Source: CAG-1782 sp964418255 (GTDB taxonomy: Bacteria; Bacillota; Clostridia; Christensenellales; DTU072). From it: a stretch of DNA of 64,000 nucleotides. The stretch covers positions 1-64,000 of the forward strand of contig CAYQKV010000009.1 of the NCBI GenBank assembly GCA_964418255.1, given 5' to 3'. Positions within the stretch are counted from its first letter, which is position 1, and each line of letters starts with the position of its first letter. The translations under genes were made by a program, and so were the position numbers. This document shows, one piece after another, positions 9,144-17,588 of this stretch. Below the pieces are notes generated by a model. It did no database searches. It was given only the letters and a program-made list of their open reading frames with translations, and was not told the origin of the DNA.

Positions 9144-9328
9144 GCGTATTTTACTCCGCTTCGCCGCGGCGGATTCTTTGTTTCCCGTTTTTACACAAAT
9201 CGCGCGCTTAGGGTACTATATTTTGCGTTAAGGAAACCCGTGGTGCAAGTTTTGCTTTGATTTTTGCCCGCCGTTTCGGCGCGGAACGCGTGGCTTTTCG
9301 GTTTTTTCGGAAACAGAGAATTTCACTC

Positions 9329-9357
9329 TTGAAAAAGCGTCTTTTTTATGTTAGAAT
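9329..9357 (+). promoter_or_regulatory. promoter of the GAPDH-PGK operon
   Basis: TTGAAA (9329-9334), 17-bp spacer, TAGAAT (9352-9357), about 40 nt ahead of the GAPDH start, which has AAAAGGAGA as ribosome binding site. Confidence 0.75.
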
Positions 9358-9403
9358 AAATATATTAAACTAAAATATAAAGACCAAAAGGAGATAATCG
9401 ATT

Positions 9404-10435
9404 ATGAACAAAGTTAAAGTCGGCGTCGTCGGTTACGGCGTTATCGGACAGAGACTCGCGGACGGCGTTGCTCTTCAAAAAGATATGGAACTCGTCGGTA
9501 TCGTCGACCTTGCCCCCACCCTCAGCATACGCGCGCTCAGAGAAAAAGGTATGCCTTACGCTCTTTATCTCGTCGATATGGATAAAAAACCCGAATTCGA
9601 CGCGCTCGATATTCCGATAAGCGGTTCTATGCGCGACCTTCTCGCAAAAGTAGACGTAGTTCTCGACTCTTCCCCCGGCGGAGTAGGCGCGAAAAACAAA
9701 GTTCTGTACGACGAATTCGGAGTTAAAGCGATTTTCCAGGGCGGCGAGAAAAACTCGGTCGCCGACGTTTTCTTCCACGGCTATGCCAACTACGAAAAAG
9801 GTCTCGGACAAAAATCTTTGAAACTTACGAGCTGCAACACGACGGGACTTATCCGCTCCGTAGACTGTCTCGACCGCGCTTACGGCATCGACCGCGTAGC
9901 GATTACGATAATCCGCCGCGTAGCCGACCCCGGCGACTACCACAGAGGTTTAACCAACGCTCTTCAAATCGACAAGGCTCCTTCCCATCAGGCGGTCGAC
10001 CTTATGACGATTATGCCTCACGTCGAAGCTACGGGTATACTCGTTCACACCCCCGTTACGCACGGACATATAATCACCGTCGTAGCTACGGGCAAACAGA
10101 AAATCACCAAAGAAATGGCTCTCGCGGCGTTCGAAAAACACCCGCGTATCCGTCTCGTCAGCATAGACGAAGGCTTCAAAGGCAACGCGTCCTTGTTCCG
10201 CTACGCCCGCGACCTCGGCAACCCGAGAGGAGATATGTACGAAATCGCGCTTTGGAAAGACAGCATTGTGGAAACGGGCGATTCGATTATGTACGCAATC
10301 AACATTCCGCAGGAATCCGTAACCATTCCCGAAACAATGGACGGAATAAGGGCGTGTATGAATATGCAACCCGACAGCCTTTCCGCAACGACCGAAACCA
10401 ACAAGTATCTCGGCATAGGAAAATGGAAAAAATAA
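9404..10435 (+). CDS. archaeal-type (type II) glyceraldehyde-3-phosphate dehydrogenase
   Basis: 343 residues. It oxidises glyceraldehyde-3-phosphate to 1,3-bisphosphoglycerate with NAD(P). The sequence is not the usual bacterial GapA; it follows the archaeal type II enzyme: N-terminal Rossmann motif VGYGVIGQRLADGV (about 8-22), catalytic Cys144 in TSCNTTGLIR, and the archaeal-style segments FQGGEKN, RRVADPGDYHRG and QAVDLMTIMPHVEATG. The next gene, 1 nt downstream, is phosphoglycerate kinase, the next enzyme in glycolysis, also of archaeal-like sequence, so the pair probably travelled together. Strong ribosome binding site and promoter suggest high expression. Family assignment is confident; cofactor preference and direction of flux are not visible. 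Confidence 0.92.
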   Translation: MNKVKVGVVGYGVIGQRLADGVALQKDMELVGIVDLAPTLSIRALREKGMPYALYLVDMDKKPEFDALDIPISGSMRDLLAKVDVVLDSSPGGVGAKNKVLYDEFGVKAIFQGGEKNSVADVFFHGYANYEKGLGQKSLKLTSCNTTGLIRSVDCLDRAYGIDRVAITIIRRVADPGDYHRGLTNALQIDKAPSHQAVDLMTIMPHVEATGILVHTPVTHGHIITVVATGKQKITKEMALAAFEKHPRIRLVSIDEGFKGNASLFRYARDLGNPRGDMYEIALWKDSIVETGDSIMYAINIPQESVTIPETMDGIRACMNMQPDSLSATTETNKYLGIGKWKK

Positions 10436-10436
10436 A

Positions 10437-11681
10437 ATGAGTTTAGACATAAAAAATATAATCGGCGCGGACGTTAAAGGCAAGTTCGTTTTGTTCCGCC
10501 CCGACGTCAATTCCCCGATAAACGAAAAAGGCGAAATCGTAAGCAGAAACCGCCTGCAAAAAACCGTTCCCACTCTCCGTTATCTTATGGAAAACGGCGC
10601 GAAAACGGCAATCATCGCGCACCAAGGCGACACGCTCGACTACGCCAACCTTATGCCGATGAACGAGCACGCGAAAATTCTCGGCGAACTTTGCGGAAAG
10701 GAAATTCCTTATATCGACGACGTATGCGGCGACGCGGCTTTGGAAAAAATCAAATCCCTTAAAGACGGCGAGGCGATTTTCCTCGGCAACCTCAGGTATC
10801 TTACCGAAGAAGTCTCCACGTTTGAAAAAGACGTCAAACTGACCGCCGACGAAATGAAAGACTGTTATCTCGTAAGACGGCTCGCGCCCCTGTTCGACGT
10901 TTACGTCAACGACGCGTTCAGCGCGGCGCACCGCAACTGCCCGAGTATGGTCGCGTTCCAACGCCTTATGCCGTCGTACGCGGGTCCGCTGTTCTTTCGC
11001 GAATACGAAGCCCTTACGAAAATTATGAACGGCGCGGAAAAACCTTGCGTTTTCGTCCTCGGCGGCGCGAAAATCTCCGACGCGTTCGGAATGATGAAAC
11101 AGGTGCTCGCAACGGGCGCGGCGACGGAAATTCTAACCTGCGGCGTAACCGGCGTTATTATGCTCCTTGCAAAAGGCTTAAAAGTAGGCGCGTCCTATGA
11201 AAAATGGCTTGCCGACCGCGACTTACTCGCGTTCGTTCCGCAAGCGAAAGAACTCCTTTCTCTCTACGGCGACAGGTTCGTCCTGCCCGTCGACCTCGCT
11301 TTCGAAAAAGGCGGCAAGCGCGAAGAAACCGACGTAAATTCCCTTCCTATAGACGACGCGTCTTTCTTAGACATAGGAAAGAAAACGGCGGAGATTTTCG
11401 AACGTAAAATTTCCGAAGCGAAAACCGTTTTCGTCAACGGTCCCGCGGGGGTCTACGAAAACCCGCTTTTTGCTTTCGGCACGGAAAAAATCTGGAACGC
11501 TCTCGCTTCTTCCTCCGCTTACACCGTCATCGGCGGGGGCGACACGGTAAGCGCGGCAAACAAGTTTATCGACGTCGAAAAAATCAACTACGTATGCACC
11601 GCGGGCGGCGCGATGGTACGGTTTTTGAGCGGCGTAACGCTGCCCCTTATAAAAGCGATGACAGACGGAATGAAGGCTTGA
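10437..11681 (+). CDS. pgk: phosphoglycerate kinase, archaeal-like
   Basis: 414 residues. It transfers phosphate between 1,3-bisphosphoglycerate and ADP. Recognised by VLFRPDVNSPI near the N-terminus (the archaeal form; the common bacterial form reads RxDxNVP), AHQGD (about 61-65), VNDAFSAAHR, VFVLGGAKISDAF, NGPAGVYENP and the nucleotide-loop GGGDTV near the C-terminus. It starts 1 nt after the GAPDH stop and is followed 4 nt later by a LarA-type gene, so all are one operon. The enzyme call is firm; the archaeal affinity rests on motif style and on its archaeal-type GAPDH partner. Confidence 0.93.
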   Translation: MSLDIKNIIGADVKGKFVLFRPDVNSPINEKGEIVSRNRLQKTVPTLRYLMENGAKTAIIAHQGDTLDYANLMPMNEHAKILGELCGKEIPYIDDVCGDAALEKIKSLKDGEAIFLGNLRYLTEEVSTFEKDVKLTADEMKDCYLVRRLAPLFDVYVNDAFSAAHRNCPSMVAFQRLMPSYAGPLFFREYEALTKIMNGAEKPCVFVLGGAKISDAFGMMKQVLATGAATEILTCGVTGVIMLLAKGLKVGASYEKWLADRDLLAFVPQAKELLSLYGDRFVLPVDLAFEKGGKREETDVNSLPIDDASFLDIGKKTAEIFERKISEAKTVFVNGPAGVYENPLFAFGTEKIWNALASSSAYTVIGGGDTVSAANKFIDVEKINYVCTAGGAMVRFLSGVTLPLIKAMTDGMKA

Positions 11682-11685
11682 CAGT

Positions 11686-12936
11686 ATGAATACGGAACTC
11701 GGCTACGGCAAACAAAAAATATTATTCTCGGTTCCCAACGAACGCGTTTCGGGAGTCCTTAAACCAAATAAAGTCACCGTATTGCAAACGGGAACGGAAG
11801 AAATCGAGCGGTCGCTCGATAACCCTATCGCTTCCGAGCGGCTGGAAAATATCCTTTCCCCGAACGATACGGTAGCGATAATCACGAGCGACATAACCCG
11901 CCCGATGCCGAGTAAAACCGTTCTCCCGCCCGTTCTTAAAAGGCTGGCAAAAGCGGGGGTAAAAAAGGAAAACATAAAAATAGTTTTCGCTCTCGGAAGC
12001 CACAGAAAACACACCGAAGAAGAAAAGAAATACCTTGTCGGCGAGGAAATTTACGATAATTATACCTTGCTTGACAGCAACGAAAACAACGCGGTTCGGC
12101 TCGGATTTACCTCGGCGGGAACGCCCGTAGATATTTTCCGTCCCGTCGCCGAAGCGGATAAAGTAATATGCCTCGGCAACGTCGAGTACCACTATTTTGC
12201 GGGTTACAGCGGCGGAAGCAAAGCGGTTATGCCCGGCGTTTCCACGCGCGCGGCGATTAAGACAAACCATTCTATGATGGTTATGCCCGAAGCGAGAACG
12301 GGCAATGTCCTAAGTCCCGTGCGGCGCGATTCCGAAGAGGTTTGTCTTCGTTTCGTCAAAGTTGCGTTCATAGTAAACGTGGTGCTCGACGAAAAGAAAA
12401 CGGTAATAAAATGTTTTTCGGGCGACGTGATAAAAGCGCACCGCCTCGCCTGCGAATATCTCGACGGTTTTTACAAAATAAGAATAAAAAAAGAAGCGGA
12501 CATCGTCGTGGTTTCCGCAGGGGGGTATCCAAAGGACCTCAATATGTATCAGGCGCAAAAAGCTCTCGACAACGCCGTGCACGCCGTAAGAAAAGGCGGC
12601 GTAATCATTTGGCTCGCCGAATGTAAAGAGGGGTTCGGCTCGGATACGTTCGAAAAATGGATGACGGAATATACTCCCGATTTCCGTATCGAAGAGATAA
12701 AAAGAAACTTCGTTCTCGGCGGGCACAAAGCCGCGGCGGTGGCAATCGCAGGAAAAAAAGCGGATATTTATTTCGTGGGAAGTATGGACGAAAACACCGT
12801 TTCCAAATGCGGGCTGAAACCCTTTTCTTCCCTCGAAGAAGCGTTTTCCGCGGCTACCGAACGCTTCGGCGAAAACTCTTCGGTAATAGTTATGCCGTAC
12901 GGCGGCAGCACCCTTCCGCAATTCGAAAACGAATAA
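11686..12936 (+). CDS. LarA-family nickel-pincer 2-hydroxyacid racemase/epimerase
   Basis: 416 residues. LarA enzymes racemise lactate or related 2-hydroxyacids using a nickel pincer nucleotide covalently attached to lysine. The key residues of the Lactobacillus enzyme (His108, His174, Lys184, His200) have counterparts here: GSHR (His106-Arg107), YHYFAGYSGGSK (His169, Lys179) and NHSMM (His195). The protein should therefore bind the cofactor. The LarB, LarC and LarE cofactor-synthesis proteins are not in this window. Sitting directly behind GAPDH and PGK suggests a substrate tied to central carbon metabolism (lactate, glycerate, gluconate or malate), but family members differ in substrate and the sequence does not decide it. 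Confidence 0.85.
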   Translation: MNTELGYGKQKILFSVPNERVSGVLKPNKVTVLQTGTEEIERSLDNPIASERLENILSPNDTVAIITSDITRPMPSKTVLPPVLKRLAKAGVKKENIKIVFALGSHRKHTEEEKKYLVGEEIYDNYTLLDSNENNAVRLGFTSAGTPVDIFRPVAEADKVICLGNVEYHYFAGYSGGSKAVMPGVSTRAAIKTNHSMMVMPEARTGNVLSPVRRDSEEVCLRFVKVAFIVNVVLDEKKTVIKCFSGDVIKAHRLACEYLDGFYKIRIKKEADIVVVSAGGYPKDLNMYQAQKALDNAVHAVRKGGVIIWLAECKEGFGSDTFEKWMTEYTPDFRIEEIKRNFVLGGHKAAAVAIAGKKADIYFVGSMDENTVSKCGLKPFSSLEEAFSAATERFGENSSVIVMPYGGSTLPQFENE

Positions 12937-12938
12937 AA

Positions 12939-13460
12939 ATGGATAAAATTTCTATGCGCGCCACTTTTCGCGAACGGCTTAAAAACATTGATTACCGAAA
13001 GGAAAAAGAAGACAAAGTCACGGAAAAAGCCGTTGCTTTAATAGAAAAATACGGCTATAAAAAAATCGCGGTCTATCTCTCTTTCGGCACGGAACTTTCC
13101 ACGGATAATTTAATCAAAGCCCTTTTCGAAAAAAATAAATACGTCTACGCACCCGTAGTAACGGACGATTTCAATCTTGTTTTTACGAGAATTTACCCCG
13201 ATACCGAATACTTTATCAATTCTTTCGGTATTCGGGAACCTAAAATTTCGGAACCCGAAACCGACTTCGACGCGATTTTTGTTCCATTGCTCGCTTTCGA
13301 CGGAGACGGTCGTAGGTTAGGGCGCGGGAAAGGATGCTACGATAAATTTTTATCCACCTCGCGGGCAAAAAAAATCGGTCTCGCTTTTGCCGAACAGAAA
13401 GTAGAAACCGTTCCTACGGAGGAGACCGACGTCAAGTTAGACCGCGTTATTTATTTTTAG
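12939..13460 (+). CDS. 5-formyltetrahydrofolate cyclo-ligase
   Basis: 173 residues from the ATG at 12939, two nt after the larA-like stop; no clear Shine-Dalgarno, so coupled translation is likely. The enzyme converts 5-formyl-THF to 5,10-methenyl-THF with ATP. Diagnostic features are the basic N-terminus with RATFRERL, the SFGTELSTDNLI segment, DAIFVPLLAFDGDGRRLGRGKG and CYDKFL (the usual form is GRLGRGGGYYDRFL), and FAEQKVETVPTEETDVKLD. It closes the GAPDH-PGK-LarA operon; a functional tie to those genes is not obvious. Its 3' end overlaps the convergent transporter gene by 14 bp, with no terminator between them. Confidence 0.9.
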   Translation: MDKISMRATFRERLKNIDYRKEKEDKVTEKAVALIEKYGYKKIAVYLSFGTELSTDNLIKALFEKNKYVYAPVVTDDFNLVFTRIYPDTEYFINSFGIREPKISEPETDFDAIFVPLLAFDGDGRRLGRGKGCYDKFLSTSRAKKIGLAFAEQKVETVPTEETDVKLDRVIYF

Positions 13461-14379
13461 GTTTTATTTTAAGTTTCATAAATAATTCTTTTGGAAGTTG
13501 CGCAAGGATAATCGCGGAAAAAATAACGACGCAACCTATTATTTCGCGCGTGGAAAGTTTCTGATTTAATATTATCCACGCGGCTATTACGCTTATCACC
13601 GATTCGAGGCTCATTATAAGGGAAGCTACCGTCGGACTGAGACGTTTTTGCCCGAGTATCTGGAACATATACGCGACCCCTGCGCTCATTATGCCGGTAT
13701 ATAAAAGCGGGATATACGCTTTAATAAGTCCGTCCATTGTCGGGTGTTCGAAAATAAGCATAAACACCGCGCTGATTGCCGAACAGACGAAACACTGCGC
13801 GCAAGCGAGTTTTATTCCGTCGGTTTTTGTCACGCATCTGTCGACCGCTATTATATGGAACGCGAACGCGAACGTGCAGGCAAAAGTAATCGCGTCTCCT
13901 TTGTTGAATCCGGAAAACCCGTCGGACAGACATAAAAAGTACAGACCGACGACGGCGAGCGCGACGGCAATCCATACGGTAAGCGGGCATTTTTTATGGA
14001 AGAACAAACTTATTATCGGAACGAGGACGATATAGCACGCGGTGATAAAACCCGATTTCCCCGCGGTCGTGTATACAAGCCCTATTTGTTGCAAATTTGT
14101 TGCGCACGCCATAATCGCGCCGCAGATAAGTCCGCTTACGACAAGATTTTTTATCCTTGTTTTCTTTTCTTCGGGAGTAAGCGTTTCGGGATTTTTCTTC
14201 TTTTTTATAAGGTCGCTTATAACGGCGAGTATAAGAAGAGCCACGCCGCCCAAAAAACATCTTACCGCGGTAAACGTAAACGGTTCGATATGCTCGACCC
14301 CGACGTCCTGCGCGACGAACGCCACGCCCCAAAACAGAGCCGCGCCCAGTAAGAACAAAACTCCGCTTGCTTTTTTCAT
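13447..14379 (-). CDS. EamA (DMT superfamily) transporter
   Basis: 310 residues with ten predicted membrane segments in two EamA repeats (about 1-150 and 160-300). Typical motifs are ALFWGVAFVAQDVG and FTAVRCFLGG in the first repeat, and YTGIMSAGVAYMFQILGQKRLSPTVASLIMSLESV in two parts of the second. A lysine-rich cytoplasmic loop (about 60-85) separates helices two and three. Such carriers export amino acids, metabolites or drugs; the substrate is unknown. It lies 30 nt downstream of luxS in the same direction, so the two may be co-transcribed, which would make it a candidate exporter for a sulfur or methyl-cycle metabolite, but this is speculation. No Shine-Dalgarno precedes the ATG. Confidence 0.88.
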   Translation of the reverse strand: MKKASGVLFLLGAALFWGVAFVAQDVGVEHIEPFTFTAVRCFLGGVALLILAVISDLIKKKKNPETLTPEEKKTRIKNLVVSGLICGAIMACATNLQQIGLVYTTAGKSGFITACYIVLVPIISLFFHKKCPLTVWIAVALAVVGLYFLCLSDGFSGFNKGDAITFACTFAFAFHIIAVDRCVTKTDGIKLACAQCFVCSAISAVFMLIFEHPTMDGLIKAYIPLLYTGIMSAGVAYMFQILGQKRLSPTVASLIMSLESVISVIAAWIILNQKLSTREIIGCVVIFSAIILAQLPKELFMKLKIKPKNK

Positions 14380-14409
14380 ATGATTAAAAATAAAATCGGG
14401 ATAGTTTTA

Positions 14410-14907
14410 TTATTCTCCCTTCTTTTTACGCGGTTTCGGATAGTTGAAATTTTCCTTTTTCGCGTCGATAAGCAAATTGTAATAAAGCGCGGCGTCGCGT
14501 TTGGCTTCTTCGAGGTCCATATCCACGCAGTACCCGCATTCTTTCGGCGTCGCGCCGGGTATTTCTCCTTCGAACTCCGCGGCGTAATCGAACGTCCTTT
14601 CTATAAGAGGAAGTATCGTATCCGTGTCCGCTTCGCCCGCTACGATAAGGTAAAAACCCGTGCGGCAGCCCATCGGTCCGAAGTAAATAACGCGGTTGCC
14701 CCACAAAGAATCGTTGCGCATAAACGTGGCGCAAATATGTTCGAGCGCGTGAACACTGCCCGTAGTCATAACTTCTTCGTGATAAGGTCTTTTCATTCTT
14801 ATATCGAAAGTGGTTATCATCTCGTCTCCCGCAAGGTCTCTGCGAGCGACGTACAGTCCCGCTTTCAGTCTGAGGTGGTCGATTTTGAAACTCGGTATCG
14901 TTTCCAT
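14410..14907 (-). CDS. luxS: S-ribosylhomocysteine lyase LuxS
   Basis: 165 residues. LuxS splits S-ribosylhomocysteine into homocysteine and DPD, the precursor of autoinducer-2, in the activated methyl cycle. Metal ligands His53 and His57 (SVHALEH) and Cys124 (KECGYC) and catalytic Cys81 (MGCRTGFYL) are all present, as is the opening FKIDHLRLKAGLYV. The start has a GGAGAG ribosome binding site and its own promoter (14938-14966). The partner nucleosidase (mtnN/pfs) is not in the window. The neighbour downstream is an EamA transporter. Confidence 0.96.
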   Translation of the reverse strand: METIPSFKIDHLRLKAGLYVARRDLAGDEMITTFDIRMKRPYHEEVMTTGSVHALEHICATFMRNDSLWGNRVIYFGPMGCRTGFYLIVAGEADTDTILPLIERTFDYAAEFEGEIPGATPKECGYCVDMDLEEAKRDAALYYNLLIDAKKENFNYPKPRKKKGE

Positions 14908-14937
14908 TTTTTTCTCTCCGTGCTTGTTTTCCCGTTA

Positions 14938-14966
14938 ATTATATATAATTCCCGTTTTTTAATCAA
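14938..14966 (-). promoter_or_regulatory. luxS promoter
   Basis: Minus strand: TTGATT (14961-14966), 17-bp spacer, perfect TATAAT (14938-14943). The start codon is about 30 nt downstream. Confidence 0.78.
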
Positions 14967-14993
14967 GCGTATTCGTCACCGTAGCGCGCTTAT

Positions 14994-15022
14994 TTTACTT
15001 TTATTTGTATCCGTGCTATAAT
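14994..15022 (+). promoter_or_regulatory. promoter placed for a leaderless mRNA of the B12-radical SAM gene
   Basis: TTTACT (14994-14999), 17-bp spacer, perfect TATAAT (15017-15022). Only 6 nt separate the -10 hexamer from the ATG at 15029, and no Shine-Dalgarno is present, so transcription should start at or next to the A of ATG. Confidence 0.68.
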
Positions 15023-15028
15023 TTTTTT

Positions 15029-16468
15029 ATGAAAACCTTGTTCGTCGCGCTGTCGTCAAGCTACGTTCACACTCTGCTCGCTCCGCGTTACCTTGCGGAA
15101 AATTCTCCTATCCCCGTGGAAATTTACGAAACGAACGTAAACGTATCCCTTGAAAAAAATCTCTCTTTCATAGTAAATAAACAACCCGACGTCATTGCGT
15201 TCTCCTGCTATATTTTCAATATTTCTTATATAAAACAACTAATCCCTCTCGTGAGAAAAAACCTGCCTCTTTCCAAAATAATTCTCGGAGGATACGAAGC
15301 GGCTTTCGACGCGAAAAACCTGATTTCCATATGCGATTTCATTCTCAAAGGAGAAGGGGATTTTTCTTTCGGCGAACTTCTTTCGTTGATAGCCGAAAAT
15401 AAAATCAAGTCTCCCGAAATTTTAGATTCGGGAACCGTAAAAGAACTTGATTTAATAAAAAGCCCGTATACCGACGAATACCTTTCCATATGTAAAAACA
15501 ATAAAATCGTGTATATGGAAACTTGCCGCGGCTGTCCGTTTTCCTGCGCTTACTGTATGAGCGCGAACACGCTCGGCGTGAGAAGTTTTTCCCTGAAAAG
15601 GATATTTTCAGACATAGAAAAGGTTATGTCATATTCGCCGAAACTCGTCAAATTCGTAGACCGCACTTTTAACTACGATATGAAAAGAGCGGAAAAAATC
15701 TTCGATTTTATTATAGACCGCTACTCTGTTTCGGGGACGCGGTTTCACTTCGAAATGGCTCCCGAACTTTTCGACGAAAGACTGTTTATGACAATTTCCC
15801 GCGCTCCGAAAGGGTTGTTTCAATTCGAAATCGGCGTGCAAAGCTATAAAAAACAGACGCTCGAAGCGGTAAACCGTCGGGCAAACCCCGACGTTATCGA
15901 TAAAAATCTTTCCCGCCTCGTCTCTTTAAGCAACGTTCATATCCACGTCGATTTGATAGCGGGTCTTCCGTGTGAAACCAAAACCGAATTTTTGAGCGGG
16001 TTCGACCGACTTTTTTCCGTTAAACCCGACTGTCTGCAAGCGGGATTTCTGAAAATTCTCAAAGGGTCTGCTTTATCTAAGCAAGCCGACGGTTTCGTCA
16101 CCGAAAACGAACCTCCTTACGAAGTAATTTCCACGCCGTCTATGACGGAAGAAGACCTTGTTTATCTCAAAAAAACCGTCCGTATGCTGGATATTTACTA
16201 TAATTCGGGCAGATTTACAAAAAGCGTCGGTTTTCTCACAAAATTTTTCCCGCCGCACGAAATTTTCGCAAAGCTCGCCGAGGAATACGAAAAAACGGGA
16301 TTAAAAAGCGGCGCGTTCAACGCGTTTTCGCAAGCCGATTTATTGTTCGACTACGGTAAAAAAGTTTTGCAAGAAAAAGACGCCTTTATTTTGGAAAGGC
16401 TTATCTACGAAGATTTTATTTCGGCGGGAAACGTGCGCAAATGGCACAGGTTTTTGGCGCGAAGTTAA
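15029..16468 (+). CDS. B12-binding-domain radical SAM protein
   Basis: 479 residues from the ATG at 15029 (MKTLFVALSSSYVHT). N-terminal cobalamin-binding-like Rossmann domain (about 1-140; AFSCYIFNISY, ILGGYEAA, CDFILKGEGDFSF), then a radical SAM core with CRGCPFSCAYC (CxxxCxxC) near residues 170-180, and a C-terminal region of the DUF4080 type seen in this subfamily. Members are COG1032 proteins, mostly of unknown substrate, often methyltransferases. The gene stands alone between the luxS operon and rplM. It has a consensus promoter 6 nt from the start codon and no ribosome binding site, which argues for leaderless translation. An upstream in-frame ATG at 15005 lies inside the promoter and is unlikely. 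Confidence 0.85.
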   Translation: MKTLFVALSSSYVHTLLAPRYLAENSPIPVEIYETNVNVSLEKNLSFIVNKQPDVIAFSCYIFNISYIKQLIPLVRKNLPLSKIILGGYEAAFDAKNLISICDFILKGEGDFSFGELLSLIAENKIKSPEILDSGTVKELDLIKSPYTDEYLSICKNNKIVYMETCRGCPFSCAYCMSANTLGVRSFSLKRIFSDIEKVMSYSPKLVKFVDRTFNYDMKRAEKIFDFIIDRYSVSGTRFHFEMAPELFDERLFMTISRAPKGLFQFEIGVQSYKKQTLEAVNRRANPDVIDKNLSRLVSLSNVHIHVDLIAGLPCETKTEFLSGFDRLFSVKPDCLQAGFLKILKGSALSKQADGFVTENEPPYEVISTPSMTEEDLVYLKKTVRMLDIYYNSGRFTKSVGFLTKFFPPHEIFAKLAEEYEKTGLKSGAFNAFSQADLLFDYGKKVLQEKDAFILERLIYEDFISAGNVRKWHRFLARS

Positions 16469-16506
16469 AAAACGTCGATTTTTTACGAATTTTCCTTGGA
16501 ATTTTG

Positions 16507-16535
16507 TTGACAAAGTTTTTTCGCTGTATTATCAT
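16507..16535 (+). promoter_or_regulatory. rplM-rpsI promoter
   Basis: Perfect TTGACA (16507-16512), 17-bp spacer, TATCAT (16530-16535). It leaves an 80-90 nt leader before rplM. Ribosomal protein leaders upstream of L13 are known in Firmicutes, but I cannot match this one to a family by eye. Confidence 0.78.
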
Positions 16536-16625
16536 ATTTAGGCAAAACTGAATTATTATGGTGAATTAGCCCCTCGCCGCGATAAGAAAGTCAAGTAAAA
16601 AAACGAATAATAAAGGAGTTTTACA

Positions 16626-17057
16626 ATGAAATCTTATATGGCAAAACCTGCCGAAGTGAAAAGAGATTGGTTCGTTGTCGACGCCGCCGGTCTTCCCCTC
16701 GGAAGAGTAGCTTCTCAGGTTGCATCTATTCTTAAAGGTAAAAATAAGCCTACGTATACCCCGAACGTGGATACGGGCGACTACGTCATCGTAATCAATA
16801 CCGACAAAATCGAACTTACGGGTAAGAAAGCCGAACAGAAATACTACCGTTATCATACGGGTTACGTCGGCGGACTGAAAGAAATCAGATACGACAAACT
16901 TATGGATACGAAGAGCGATTTCGCTCTGACCAAAGCGGTAAAGGGAATGCTCCCCAAAAACAGCCTCGGCAGAAGTATGATTAAAAAACTTTTTGCTTAC
17001 AAAGGCAGCGAACACCCCCACTCCGCGCAACAGCCCAAAGAGCTTTGCTTGAAATAA
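16626..17057 (+). CDS. rplM: 50S ribosomal protein L13
   Basis: 143 residues, the normal length. L13 is an early assembly protein of the large subunit. It shows the usual opening WFVVDAAGLPLGRVASQVA, the KNKPTYTPNVDTGDYVIVIN segment (two parts) and the MLPKNSLGRSMIKKL motif. AAAGGAG precedes the ATG. It forms a two-gene operon with rpsI, 12 nt apart. In most Firmicutes this pair follows truA; here truA is about 30 kb away on the other side of the origin. Confidence 0.97.
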   Translation: MKSYMAKPAEVKRDWFVVDAAGLPLGRVASQVASILKGKNKPTYTPNVDTGDYVIVINTDKIELTGKKAEQKYYRYHTGYVGGLKEIRYDKLMDTKSDFALTKAVKGMLPKNSLGRSMIKKLFAYKGSEHPHSAQQPKELCLK

Positions 17058-17069
17058 TCGAGGTGAAAA

Positions 17070-17480
17070 ATGAAAAAATCCAAAAACGTTAAAATTCAAT
17101 TCTGGGGAGTAGGCAGAAGAAAGAAAGCCATCGCGCGCGTAAGAATTTCTTCGGGCGGCGAAAACGGCGTTATCGTAAACAAAGTTTCGCTTGACGACTA
17201 CTTCAAAACCGACGCTCAGAAATTTATTGTCAATCAGCCCCTCGTCCTCACCAACACCGCTGATAAGTACGACGTTATCGTAAACGTTCACGGCGGCGGA
17301 CTTACCGGACAGGCGGGCGCAATCCGTCACGGTATCGCAAGAGCGCTTTGCGAAGCAGACGAAACGCTCCGTCCCGAACTCAAAAAAGCAGGCTTCCTCA
17401 CCAGAGACCCGAGAATGAAAGAAAGAAAGAAATACGGTCTCCACAAAGCAAGAAAAGCGCCGCAGTTCTCGAAGAGATAA
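17070..17480 (+). CDS. rpsI: 30S ribosomal protein S9
   Basis: 136 residues. S9 reaches the P-site tRNA with its C-terminal tail, which here ends in the conserved SKR. Other family features are GVGRRKKAIARVRI, the NVHGGGLTGQAGAIRHGIARAL segment (two parts) and DPRMKERKKYGLHKARKAPQ. An AGGTGA-type ribosome binding site precedes the ATG. A strong intrinsic terminator follows 36 nt downstream. The pair is transcribed leftarm-outward against the expected replication direction (head-on), unusual for ribosomal genes. Confidence 0.97.
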   Translation: MKKSKNVKIQFWGVGRRKKAIARVRISSGGENGVIVNKVSLDDYFKTDAQKFIVNQPLVLTNTADKYDVIVNVHGGGLTGQAGAIRHGIARALCEADETLRPELKKAGFLTRDPRMKERKKYGLHKARKAPQFSKR

Positions 17481-17515
17481 TCGCTTTTCGGTTTACTTGC
17501 TTATACTTAAAATCA

Positions 17516-17546
17516 AAAAGCTCGGAAATAATTCCGAGCTTTTTTT
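17516..17546 (+). terminator. intrinsic terminator after rpsI
   Basis: A 12-bp stem, AAAAGCTCGGAA (17516-17527) with TTCCGAGCTTTT (17532-17543), tetraloop ATAA, running straight into a T tract. Confidence 0.92.
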
Positions 17547-17588
17547 AATTCGTATTTTTCTTAAAATGTACTAAGTTAATTGTATAAA

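Larger units (their letters stand above)
9024..9403. other. 380-bp divergent intergenic region
   Basis: No coding potential seen. It holds a leftward promoter for the M16-ftsK-recA operon and a rightward promoter for the GAPDH operon (listed separately). Between them (about 9150-9320) are short GC-rich inverted stretches such as GCCGTTTCGGC, without a U-tract long enough to call a terminator and without a recognisable RNA family. Confidence 0.6.

Noticed and set aside
9144..9328. Small RNA or terminator between the divergent operons
   Set aside because: There are GC-rich inverted bits, but no hairpin with T tract and no family match.
16566..17444. Antisense frame of 292 codons over rplM-rpsI
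   Set aside because: The sense strand encodes unmistakable L13 and S9. The antisense product is a composition artefact.
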